DNA of 64,000 nt, from assembly GCA_943788695.1 (NCBI GenBank), contig CALSRG010000002.1:62001-126000 (forward strand). Direction: 5' to 3'. A program made the translations under genes and the position numbers. This document shows, one piece after another, positions 29,650 through 37,602 of this stretch. Each line of letters begins with the position of its first letter. The first letter of the stretch is position 1. This DNA comes from an uncultured Flavobacteriaceae bacterium. Lineage in GTDB: Bacteria; Bacteroidota; Bacteroidia; Flavobacteriales; Flavobacteriaceae. The notes beneath the pieces are model-generated. The model had not been told where the DNA came from, did no database searches, and saw nothing but the letters and a program-made list of their open reading frames with translations.

Positions 29650-29829
29650 ATGTTTGATTTCGGACAGTATTTAGGATTTCTTGCTTTTCTAACTATTTTG
29701 ACCATCGGTTTTTGGTTAATGATTTTTCTAATCACATTTGTTGTACCTTATTGGTTAGGCGGTACATTTCTAGAATATCTTAAAGACCGTAAGGCAGCCA
29801 AGGCTGAAAAAGACTCCACTGATCAATAA
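29650..29829 (+). CDS. Small membrane protein (59 aa)
   Basis: An ATG at 29650 gives 59 residues: a long hydrophobic stretch with a central break (LGFLAFLTILTIGFWLMIFL and ITFVVPYWLGG), then a charged tail (YLKDRKAAKAEKDSTDQ). It has its own full promoter and a hairpin at its end, which makes it a convincing independent gene despite its size. The function is unknown. Confidence 0.7.
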   Translation: MFDFGQYLGFLAFLTILTIGFWLMIFLITFVVPYWLGGTFLEYLKDRKAAKAEKDSTDQ

Positions 29830-29830
29830 T

Positions 29831-29857
29831 AAAAAAGATGCTTAACGCCTCTTTTTT
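29831..29857. terminator. Bidirectional hairpin between a small gene and the TonB receptor gene
   Basis: AAAAAAGATGC (29831-29841), loop TTAAC and GCCTCTTTTTT (29847-29857) pair with one mismatch. The A/T arms give a T run on both strands between two convergent genes. Confidence 0.5.
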
Positions 29858-29858
29858 A

Positions 29859-32300
29859 CTAAAACCCTCCTTCGTAGTCTTCGTAATTACCTCCATTTTG
29901 AGGTCGCTTTTTCTTTTGATTGAATCTGTATGTGAAAGATCCCGTTATGGTTCTTCTACGCCATTGAAACTCACCCTCAGAATAAAATGACGGTGCCGTA
30001 GTAATTTGACGTCTAAACTGCGAGTTGAACAAATCACTTACATTGAAAGAGATTGAGGCCTTGTCATTAAAAAGGTCTTTACTAAAAGCCAAATTTACGC
30101 CAAACTGTCCTTCATTTTTAGTGATGGCTGTTTGAGTAGGCCCGCGATAAGAAATTCTTGTTTGCCAGTCAATTGCACCAGGTAGGGTAAATTTATTGTT
30201 GAAACGTGCAGACCAGGACAATAATTCACGGTCAAATGAAATTCCGTTGTAACTTCCTTTAGTTGCATTATTAAACAAATTGAAACTGGCATCAAAATTC
30301 CATTTACTATCCGCACGATGAGTCACTGTAAATTCAAATCCGACACGCTCATTTGTTGCTAAATTGATAGGCGTTCTTCTAATAATAGGCACTTCGACAC
30401 CATTGACTAAGGTCACTTCTCCAGTATCCTCGCTTATGAACTCCACCGTGTCGTCTGTACGCTGGACATATAAAGATCCATTTAAGGTCCAATTTCCGAT
30501 ACGGTTTAAATAACCAGCATCTAATTTGTTTGAAAAACTTGGTAATAGACCCACATTTCCTTGAAAAATATTTGTTGGACTAGATCGAGAAGGAAAAGGA
30601 TTGATAAAATAAGATCTCGGTCTACTAATTCGTCTGTTGTATGCTAAGGTGATATTTTCTTTTTCACTGATCTCATAACCTAAGTTAACAGTAGGGAACC
30701 AACCATCATAATTGATATCGCTAATGGTATCGTTTTCAATTTGATTGATACCAATTTTAGTGTCTTCATATCTTAAACCTAAAAGTACTGAAAACTTTTC
30801 TTTCACTTTGACACCATATTGGGTGTAAAGGGCTTGAATGTTTTGGTCATAAATCAATGAATTCGAAAGGCCAACATTTGGCGTAAAAACTGGACCTGAA
30901 GTGATATTATCGACCCCAAAGACTGTTTTTTGGCTTTTCACTTGACCACGATAGCCTGCTTCAAATTGCGCATTCTCACCAATAGGACGCACGTAATCCA
31001 ATTGGATCAAGGTCTCTTCATTGAACTCATCAGTCTTGACACGCTCAATATCAATAGCATTTTGTGAAATGATGCCCAACTCAAAATTGTTTGATGTCTC
31101 ATATTGAAAGTCACCAGTTAATCTGTTCGATGTACCATCAATTTGATGATCAAAATTAAAGGCATACTGACGGGTTAAATCATTGCTGTCTTCATCTTCA
31201 AATCGCGTATTGGTTGTTAGATCGCCATTTGAATCTGTCCCAGTATAGGCGTTATCAGTAGTATTGTTACCACCACGATCATTATAGGTAAATGCACCAG
31301 TTACAGAGAACTTCGGGGTGATATACCATTCTAATCCTAGGTTTGAAGACCCACCATCTCGAACACGTTCTGTGCGGCGCACCTCTTCTTGAAAAGTATC
31401 AGGATTGTTGAAGGGAACACCGAATTCATCAACACCTTCATTAAAGTAAGTTGTTTTTGAGTCCCATTTTCCTTGCGACCCACGTCTGCTCAAATTTGAA
31501 GTGGTGAACAAATTGATATTTCCAGTGCGATAGTTGACATTACCCGACAAACCAGCTTGGCTAGGATAGCCACCATTAACCGTTACGGCACCGTTCATTC
31601 CCAAGAGCTTGCTTCGTCTTAAAACAATATTCAAAATACCAGCAGTACCTTCGGCATCATAGCGCGCTGATGGCGCAACGATGACTTCTACTTTTTCAAT
31701 CGACTCGGCTGGTAACTGGCGCAAAGCTTCCGTTGAACTCAATCCCACTAAACCAGAAGGCTTTCCGTTGATGAGAATGCGCACATCAGAATTACCTCTT
31801 AGAGCTACATTACCTTCAACATCAACTGAAACAGAAGGTACGTTTGCCAAAACGTCGCTGACACTTCCTCCACGAACCGTAAGGTCCTTACCGACGTTAT
31901 AAATCTTTTTATCTAAGCGGATCTCGACAGTCGTGCGTTCAGCAATGATTTCAACTTCATCCAAACTTTCTGCACTTTGTGCTAATCTGATAGTGCCTAG
32001 ATTAAGATCGGAAGAAATAGACACGCCAGTCTTGACCATTTTTCCAAAACCAATATACTCGTATGTAAAATCATAAACGCCGTTACTGATGTTTAAACTA
32101 AAACTACCATCTTCGCCAGTAATACCGCCAGTAACAATTTCTTCACTTCCGGCAGCAGTAACGACAATTGTCGCAAACTCCAGTGGTTGATTTAAATCGG
32201 AACTCACCAACACCCCTTCAACAGTATTTGATGCATTTTGAGCATTAAGTCCCAAGGAACATTGTAGTGCCAAAGCGAATAAAACGTATACTTTTTTCAT
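29859..32300 (-). CDS. Outer-membrane TonB-dependent receptor-like beta-barrel protein
   Basis: An 813-residue outer-membrane protein. From the ATG at 32300 it has a signal peptide (MKKVYVLFALALQCSLGLNAQ), a carboxypeptidase-regulatory-like domain (residues ~25-105), a plug domain (DKKIYNVGKDLTVRGGSVSD, VRILINGKPSG, VEVIVAPSARYDAEGTAGI) and a beta-barrel with many short aromatic strands to the C-terminus. It fits the outer-membrane beta-barrel family that lacks a SusD partner. The substrate is unknown and no neighbour indicates one. The 16 extra codons back to 32348 would spoil the signal peptide and are not used. Confidence 0.9.
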   Translation of the reverse strand: MKKVYVLFALALQCSLGLNAQNASNTVEGVLVSSDLNQPLEFATIVVTAAGSEEIVTGGITGEDGSFSLNISNGVYDFTYEYIGFGKMVKTGVSISSDLNLGTIRLAQSAESLDEVEIIAERTTVEIRLDKKIYNVGKDLTVRGGSVSDVLANVPSVSVDVEGNVALRGNSDVRILINGKPSGLVGLSSTEALRQLPAESIEKVEVIVAPSARYDAEGTAGILNIVLRRSKLLGMNGAVTVNGGYPSQAGLSGNVNYRTGNINLFTTSNLSRRGSQGKWDSKTTYFNEGVDEFGVPFNNPDTFQEEVRRTERVRDGGSSNLGLEWYITPKFSVTGAFTYNDRGGNNTTDNAYTGTDSNGDLTTNTRFEDEDSNDLTRQYAFNFDHQIDGTSNRLTGDFQYETSNNFELGIISQNAIDIERVKTDEFNEETLIQLDYVRPIGENAQFEAGYRGQVKSQKTVFGVDNITSGPVFTPNVGLSNSLIYDQNIQALYTQYGVKVKEKFSVLLGLRYEDTKIGINQIENDTISDINYDGWFPTVNLGYEISEKENITLAYNRRISRPRSYFINPFPSRSSPTNIFQGNVGLLPSFSNKLDAGYLNRIGNWTLNGSLYVQRTDDTVEFISEDTGEVTLVNGVEVPIIRRTPINLATNERVGFEFTVTHRADSKWNFDASFNLFNNATKGSYNGISFDRELLSWSARFNNKFTLPGAIDWQTRISYRGPTQTAITKNEGQFGVNLAFSKDLFNDKASISFNVSDLFNSQFRRQITTAPSFYSEGEFQWRRRTITGSFTYRFNQKKKRPQNGGNYEDYEGGF

Positions 32301-32400
32301 TAATTTTTTTTGATAACAATAACGGCGCAAATTAGATTTATGCTGCATTTATGATCGTTAATAATTTGTTAAAATACTATACGCAAAATGACTTAAAAAT

Positions 32401-33508
32401 TTAAAGCTTATCAGAAGCTTTAATTTGACCTATGATCATCAAATAAGCCTTTAAAAATGGTTCGAGATCACCATTAAGAACCGCGTCGACGTTGCCGGTT
32501 TCATGCCCGCTGCGAACATCCTTAATGAGTTTGTAAGGATGAAGGACATAGTTTCTAATTTGACTGCCCCATTCAATTTTCATTTTAGAGGCTTCAATAT
32601 CTTCTCGTGCTTCGAGTCGCTTTTGCAATTCAATCTCATACAATTGCGATTTAAGCATCTGCATGGCACGGTCGCGGTTGTCGTGCTGTGAGCGCGTTTC
32701 TGAGCAAGAAATCATGATCCCAGATGGTTTGTGTTTCAATTGCACTTTGGTTTCCACCTTGTTTACATTTTGACCACCAGCACCACTAGAGCGGGCTGTA
32801 GTGATTTCGATATCAGCAGGGTTGATGTGAATGTAAATAGTATCATCAACGAGCGGATATACATATACTGAGGCAAAACTGGTATGGCGTTTGGCGTTGC
32901 TATCAAAAGGGGAGATGCGCACCAAGCGGTGGACGCCATTTTCACCCTTTAACCAACCAAAGGCAAAAGCGCCTTCAATTTCGATGGTCGCCGTTTTAAT
33001 GCCCGCCACATCGCCATCTTGATAGTTGAGGGTACGAATTTTAAAACCGCTGGATTCGGCATACATACTGTACATTCGAAATAACATCATGGCCCAATCA
33101 CAGCTCTCGGTTCCACCAGCACCAGAGGTGATTTGAAGAACTGCACTCAAATCATCACCTTCGTTAGAAAGCATGTTTTTGAACTCCAACTTTTCAATTT
33201 GGCGTTCTGCAGCAGTATAAGCACCATTAAGATCCTCATCGGTAGCAGCTTCCTCCTTATAAAATTCATAAATGGTTTCCAACTCTTCCACAGCCGTTGC
33301 GGCATCATCAAAGTCGATGAGCCATTGCTTTTTGGCGCGGATGTACTGCATGACTTGTTCGGCAGCTTGAGAATTGTTCCAAAAATCAGGGGCTAAGGTT
33401 TTTTCTTCCTCGTTGGCCACTTCGATACGCTTGGCATCTAAGTCAAAGATACCTCCTCAACGCTCCAAGGCGTTCTAACAAGTCTTTGACTTTGTCATAA
33501 GTGATCAT
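32401..33508 (-). CDS. prfB: Peptide chain release factor 2 with programmed +1 frameshift
   Basis: RF2 ends translation at UGA and UAA. Codons 1-21 from the ATG at 33508 ([21 protein letters not shown]) run into an in-frame TGA at 33443-33445. A +1 shift at CTT TGAC continues into the 32401-frame to give 368 residues. The main part carries the anticodon-like tripeptide SPF ([15 protein letters not shown]) and the peptidyl-hydrolysis motif GGQ ([14 protein letters not shown]). The leader contains AGGAGG just before TAT CTT TGA C, as in classic RF2 autoregulation, so the break is functional and not an error. Confidence 0.97.
33442..33457 (-). promoter_or_regulatory. RF2 autoregulatory +1 frameshift site
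   Basis: On the minus strand AGGAGG-TAT-CTT-TGA-C: an internal Shine-Dalgarno-like AGGAGG, the slippery CTT and the poorly terminated TGAC. Low RF2 lets ribosomes shift +1 and make RF2. The arrangement matches the well-known site in other bacteria almost base for base. Confidence 0.93.
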
Positions 33509-33573
33509 AACTGCAGCTTTTGAGCAAATCTACATCAAACTACGCTTTAAAAAAAGAGTCATTTTTTGTTTTT

Positions 33574-34056
33574 TTATTTTATTCCTTTTTCCAATGCGTC
33601 ATATCCGTTAAGCACATCAAGAATTCCTTGTCTTTCATTATAGGTCAAGGTCCTTGTCTTAGTGTACTTTCCTGTCAGACGCATTTTTGCACTCTTAGAT
33701 TTAGCAAATTCTCTTAGGAACATTTCAACGTCTTTGGTTACCGTCAAGTCAATCCATTCCCAAAGGCCACCATCGTTCTCAGTTTCCTTGTCATCATAAT
33801 TGTCAAAGACTATTTCCTTAGTATTCCCATCATAGGATAGATAGGCACGCTCAAAGAAAATCCAATCATCTCCTTTGTATGACATCATTAGTCTTAGCCA
33901 TCTATTAGAACCATTTTCGCCCATGTATATGGAAGTCAAATTCGTATTGGTGTAGTGTGTGAAATACGGTTGTTTAAACCAAGTTATTCCTGAAACGTCA
34001 TCATAATTCTTTCTTAGTTTGTTAAGTGCTTTAAGTTTCTCCACTGTTTCTTTCAA
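33574..34056 (-). CDS. Hypothetical protein, possibly N-terminally truncated (160 aa)
   Basis: A 160-residue soluble-looking protein, rich in aromatic and acidic residues (GITWFKQPYFTHYTNT, MMSYKGDDWIFFERAYLSYDG, GGLWEWIDL). It resembles Bacteroidota hypothetical proteins that usually carry a longer N-terminus with a signal peptide; here only a TTG start at 34056 is available and an in-frame TGA lies nine codons upstream. The gene sits beside an integrase remnant, so it may be a leftover of an insertion event. No function is recognised. Confidence 0.55.
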   Translation of the reverse strand: MKETVEKLKALNKLRKNYDDVSGITWFKQPYFTHYTNTNLTSIYMGENGSNRWLRLMMSYKGDDWIFFERAYLSYDGNTKEIVFDNYDDKETENDGGLWEWIDLTVTKDVEMFLREFAKSKSAKMRLTGKYTKTRTLTYNERQGILDVLNGYDALEKGIK

Positions 34057-34117
34057 CTTGTTGCCAACTATTGTGTATCAGAACAAGTTCCGATATATCT
34101 TCTTTATCATTTTTATT

Positions 34118-34313
34118 TTATTTATCATTAATATATTGATTATCAATGTGTTTGTTTTTTAAAATACGGTCAATAGGACTTTCAATTCGTTTTAACATAC
34201 GTTGAGAAACATGAGTATACCCGTTGGGTAGTTTTGGTAGAATTATGTCCTAATAACTCCTGTATGAAGCGGATATCGGTACTATATTTATGCCTATAGC
34301 TCTTATTACGCAT
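34118..34313 (-). pseudogene. Remnant of a tyrosine recombinase/integrase (C-terminal end)
   Basis: On the minus strand the frame from 34313 reads STDIRFIQELLGHNSTKTTQR, the C-terminal core of a phage/transposon-type tyrosine integrase (the LLGH of the His box). It then shifts frame at a GGG to YTHVSQRMLKRIESPIDRIL with the catalytic Tyr, and stops at 34118. The upstream catalytic part (R-H-x-x-R) is missing or unrecognisable. The element it belonged to appears to be gone. Confidence 0.75.
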
Positions 34314-34333
34314 ATTCAATGTTACCCAACGTA

Positions 34334-34786
34334 TTAATTAGTTGCAAATTCTATTGGCTTACTAGTAGTTGGTATTTTCACAAAGTGATAAGGTCTAGTC
34401 GGTATTGTAGTAGCGTCACCATTCATTAGTTTATCAAATGTAACAACAACACTTTGACCATTATCAATAATTGATGTAATGTCTATACTATGTCCTCCAG
34501 TAGATCTAGGTTCATCGAAAACTGTTATAACAATATCGTTATTAAAATCTATATCGCTTTCGGGAGGAAAATCAGCTAATTGCCACACATTGTTTTTAAA
34601 ATTATTCCAATCTGTTGAGTTATTAAAAACCTCACCATGTTGTGTTGGATTGTAGTTTCCATTAAATAACTCTCCTTTACTTATTTCAGAAAAAGTAACA
34701 GGAGTAAACTGAGCAGTTTGATTGTTATCATCATTGCTACATGAAGTAGCAAGAAAAAGACTTAAAATTAAAATTATTGTTTTCAT
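34334..34786 (-). CDS. Predicted lipoprotein with a PrcB-like C-terminal domain
   Basis: From the ATG at 34786 a 150-residue protein with a lipoprotein signal (MKTIILILSLFLATSC, lipobox Cys16) followed by a polar spacer (SNDDNNQTAQ). The second half (VITVFDEPRSTGGHSIDIT, VVVTFDK, YHFVKIPTT) resembles the PrcB C-terminal domain of protease-complex proteins. It is probably anchored to the periplasmic or outer membrane. The longer frame to 34852 would bury the signal and is rejected. It lies in an accessory-looking stretch next to an integrase remnant. Confidence 0.75.
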   Translation of the reverse strand: MKTIILILSLFLATSCSNDDNNQTAQFTPVTFSEISKGELFNGNYNPTQHGEVFNNSTDWNNFKNNVWQLADFPPESDIDFNNDIVITVFDEPRSTGGHSIDITSIIDNGQSVVVTFDKLMNGDATTIPTRPYHFVKIPTTSKPIEFATN

Positions 34787-35051
34787 TTTGATAAGGTTTA
34801 TATTGAATATCAATAAACACCAAGCTTTGCCGATATTTATAAACAACCCCAAACTCCTAAAAAAAACGTGTTGCTTCGGTTAAGCCACTCTTGAAGATTG
34901 AGATTATAGGGACAAAATCAAGACTAAAGATATAAAAAATATGCTTTAGTAGGGTAGAAGCGGTTGTTTTTTATAGATTTCTTAAACATGCATCGTTATA
35001 GCGCATATTTTTACCTAAATTTATACCTACAAATAACCAAATAACCACATC
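34787..35051. other. Intergenic stretch upstream of the YbjQ-like gene
   Basis: No frame, RNA gene or convincing repeat is seen. It is the divergent promoter region of the lipoprotein and YbjQ-like genes, bounded by an old insertion scar to the left. Confidence 0.4.
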
Positions 35052-35366
35052 ATGTTACTATCAACTACAGAAACCATTGCCAACCGCTCCATCACCGAAT
35101 GCTTAGGGATCGCTAGAGGAAGCACCGTAAGAGCACGAAATATCGGTCGGGATATTTTTGCTGGCCTTAAAAATATTGTAGGCGGTGAGATTGAAGAATA
35201 TACCAAACTACAGGCCCAATCACGCGAGCAAGCCATGCAGCGCATGATTTTAGATGCTGAGCGCTTGGGCGCCGATGCCGTTGTGAATGTACGTCTTACC
35301 ACTTCGGTAGTGATGCAAGGCGCTTCCGAAATGTTGGCCTATGGTACGGCGGTAAAACTGTCTTAG
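35052..35366 (+). CDS. YbjQ-family (UPF0145) protein
   Basis: A 104-residue protein of the YbjQ/UPF0145 family, which forms pentameric rings of unknown function. Typical features are LGIARGSTVRARNIGRDIFAG, GGEIEEYTKL, the helix REQAMQRMILDAERLGADAVV and the strand VRLTTSVV near the end. Length is normal for the family. It is followed two bases later by a 46-residue membrane protein gene. Confidence 0.9.
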   Translation: MLLSTTETIANRSITECLGIARGSTVRARNIGRDIFAGLKNIVGGEIEEYTKLQAQSREQAMQRMILDAERLGADAVVNVRLTTSVVMQGASEMLAYGTAVKLS

Positions 35367-35368
35367 TC

Positions 35369-35509
35369 ATGGATTCATCTGATATCGTCTATTTTATTTT
35401 GAGCGTAGAAGGGCTGTTTTTTGGGTCTTGTTTTTTGATTCTTATTTATCTCGTTTTAAGACGTATCGAAATGAAAAAAAAAGAAGACTTTGAAGACCGT
35501 GACAATTAG
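35369..35509 (+). CDS. Small single-pass membrane protein (46 aa)
   Basis: An ATG at 35369, two bases after the YbjQ stop, opens 46 residues: a hydrophobic helix (VEGLFFGSCFLILIYLVL) and a charged tail (RRIEMKKKEDFEDRDN). The position suggests cotranslation with the YbjQ-like gene. The function is unknown. Confidence 0.6.
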   Translation: MDSSDIVYFILSVEGLFFGSCFLILIYLVLRRIEMKKKEDFEDRDN

Positions 35510-35537
35510 TCTCCTAATGTAAAAACACCTCAATTTA

Positions 35538-36422
35538 ATGCCTAAAACACCGTCAAACCAAAAGGTCGTTTGTCAAAACTGCGACACCAGTTTTAAAGGT
35601 AATTATTGTCCTGAATGTGGGCAGCAGCTCAGAGAGTTTCAAAAGCCTTTTAGATTTTTAATTGTGGACTTGGCTGGAAATATTTTCTCCTTTGACACAA
35701 GATTGTGGCGTTCTATAAAATCACTGATTCTCAAACCAGGCTTATATACTTTGGAATATATCAATGGTCACCGAATGCGTTTTGTGCCGCCTTTGAGGCT
35801 CTACGTCTTTATCAGTTTTATGTTTTTCTTATTGTTATCCACCTATGTCAATCGAGAAATTGACATCAGCGATGAAACCAAAATAAGCATCACCGCCGAT
35901 CTGGATAAAAAAATGGAGGAAAACGAGGACACCAATAATAGAAACGCGATAACGCTTGGTGGCGATACGCCCGACTTGTCTCAAAAAGATTTGTCGGAGA
36001 TTGCGAAGTCTGTGACTGCTGATCCTAGTCGTTACATGAACAGTTTTCTCACTTTTGTTTCGTGGTCGCTGTTCCTTCTCATGCCTGTTTATGCTTTCTT
36101 GCTATGGTTGTTTTTTATGAAAAGTCAGCCTTACTGCTTCAGTCATTTGGTCTTCGCTGTCAATCAACATGCCATTGTATTTTTATTGAGTGGCTTGATC
36201 ATTAGCGTCAAACTGTTGTTTCCAGAACGTGATAATCAACCTGAAAATTTAGCCCTTTGGCTAATTCCTATTTATATGTACATTGGAGAAAAACAACTGT
36301 ATCAAAAAGGGTGGATAAGTACCTTTTTCCGATGGCTCACGATTAGTTTTTTGTACCTAATAGTATTGTTGATAGTGATTTCATTGTTGTTTGCACTGTG
36401 GTTTAAATTGAATTTTTTGTGA
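35538..36422 (+). CDS. DUF3667 membrane protein with zinc ribbon
   Basis: A 294-residue protein with an N-terminal zinc ribbon (Cys12, Cys15, Cys24, Cys27 in VCQNCDTSF...NYCPECGQ) followed by the conserved LYTLEYINGHRMRFVPPLRL segment and about five membrane helices. This is the DUF3667 layout of Bacteroidota; the function is unknown. It stands 28 bases after the small membrane protein gene and shares its direction. Confidence 0.85.
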   Translation: MPKTPSNQKVVCQNCDTSFKGNYCPECGQQLREFQKPFRFLIVDLAGNIFSFDTRLWRSIKSLILKPGLYTLEYINGHRMRFVPPLRLYVFISFMFFLLLSTYVNREIDISDETKISITADLDKKMEENEDTNNRNAITLGGDTPDLSQKDLSEIAKSVTADPSRYMNSFLTFVSWSLFLLMPVYAFLLWLFFMKSQPYCFSHLVFAVNQHAIVFLLSGLIISVKLLFPERDNQPENLALWLIPIYMYIGEKQLYQKGWISTFFRWLTISFLYLIVLLIVISLLFALWFKLNFL

Positions 36423-36479
36423 AAGTATTTTAAATTGAGGATGTAATAATTCTTTTATCTTCGCTACAAAGCAATAACA

Positions 36480-37499
36480 ATGACCATAGATTTACGTTCC
36501 GATACCGTTACCGTTCCAACCCCAGGCATGCGCGAAGCAATGCACCAAGCCGTAGTGGGTGATGATGTTTATAAAGAAGATGAAACTGTAAACACATTAG
36601 AACAACGTGTTGCCGACATGTTTGGTAAAGAACGTGCTTTATTTTTCCCCTCAGGCACCATGGCCAATCAGGCAGGAATCAAATTACACACCCGTCCAGG
36701 CGAAGCCTTAATTTGCGATAAGTATGGCCATGTGCACAACTACGAAGGTGGCGGCATTGCTTTTAATAGCGGTGTAACAACCACCTTGATTGATGGACAC
36801 CAAGGGATGTTTACGGCCGCACAAGCCGAGGCCGCCATTCATCCACCAGATTTTTATCACAGTCCTAAAACGAGTTTGATTACTGCTGAAAATACGACCA
36901 ACAAAGGCGGTGGATCCTGTTGGGATGTGAATGAATTGAAAGCCATTAGAGATGTTTGCAACAAATACCAGCTGGGATACCACCTTGACGGCGCCCGACT
37001 ATGGAACGCTCTTGTTGCTACTGGAGAAAGCGCCAAGACCTTTGGTGATTTATTTGACACCATTTCGGTATGTTTTAGTAAAGGATTAGGCTGTCCTGTT
37101 GGGTCAATACTCATAGGAGACGAGTCGATTATGGAAGATGCCATACGGGTGCGCAAGGTGCTAGGAGGAGGGATGCGTCAAATTGGCATTTTGGCCGCTG
37201 CAGGACTTTATGCACTAGACCATCATCTCGCCCGATTGGCCGAGGATCACCAAAAAGCAAAAGACATAGAGGCGGTTTTGCATGCTTGCAGCTTTGTCAA
37301 AAGTATTGTTCCAGTTCAAACGAATATTGTTATATTTGAATTGAATGATGGTGTTGACGCCCAAGAAATTGTAAATAAATTGGCCGAAAAGAACATCACA
37401 ATTTCAGGAATGGGTCAAGGTAAATTGCGAATAGTGACCCATTTGGATTATTCAGACCCCATGCATGAACAGGTCCTCAGTGCACTAAAAAATTTATAA
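36480..37499 (+). CDS. ltaE: Low-specificity L-threonine aldolase
   Basis: PLP enzyme of fold type I splitting L-threonine or L-allo-threonine to glycine and acetaldehyde. The 339-residue protein shows LRSDTVTVPTPGMREAM, FPSGTMANQ, the His of YGHVHNYEGGG, HLDGARLWNA (Asp of the PLP ring) and the Schiff-base Lys in CFSKGLGCPVGS (near 201). All key residues are present. It uses an ATG at 36480; a near-consensus TATCTTCG box lies upstream. Confidence 0.93.
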   Translation: MTIDLRSDTVTVPTPGMREAMHQAVVGDDVYKEDETVNTLEQRVADMFGKERALFFPSGTMANQAGIKLHTRPGEALICDKYGHVHNYEGGGIAFNSGVTTTLIDGHQGMFTAAQAEAAIHPPDFYHSPKTSLITAENTTNKGGGSCWDVNELKAIRDVCNKYQLGYHLDGARLWNALVATGESAKTFGDLFDTISVCFSKGLGCPVGSILIGDESIMEDAIRVRKVLGGGMRQIGILAAAGLYALDHHLARLAEDHQKAKDIEAVLHACSFVKSIVPVQTNIVIFELNDGVDAQEIVNKLAEKNITISGMGQGKLRIVTHLDYSDPMHEQVLSALKNL

Positions 37500-37527
37500 C
37501 CTATATTCAATATAAAATGATCCTCAA

Positions 37528-37602
37528 ATGAAAACATTAACAACAACTCTGATTGCTTTTTGACTTATTTTTGCGGCTTCTTGTAACAAAAATGACAAAA
37601 CT
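37528..37602 (+). other. In-frame lipoprotein leader of the S9 peptidase, interrupted by TGA
   Basis: An ATG at 37528 opens a frame continuous with the peptidase except for one TGA (37561-37563). It reads MKTLTTTLIAF, stop, LIFAASCNKNDKT, an otherwise perfect lipoprotein signal with lipobox. One base change (for example TGA from TTA or TGG) explains it. Confidence 0.65.

Noticed and set aside
33443..33445. Stop codon near the start of prfB read as a frameshift error
   Set aside because: The surrounding AGGAGG-TATCTTTGAC is the well-known RF2 programmed +1 site, so the break is functional.
34853..35051. Possible tRNA or attachment site beside the integrase scar
   Set aside because: No cloverleaf, no conserved TTC loop and no direct repeat pair could be found by eye.
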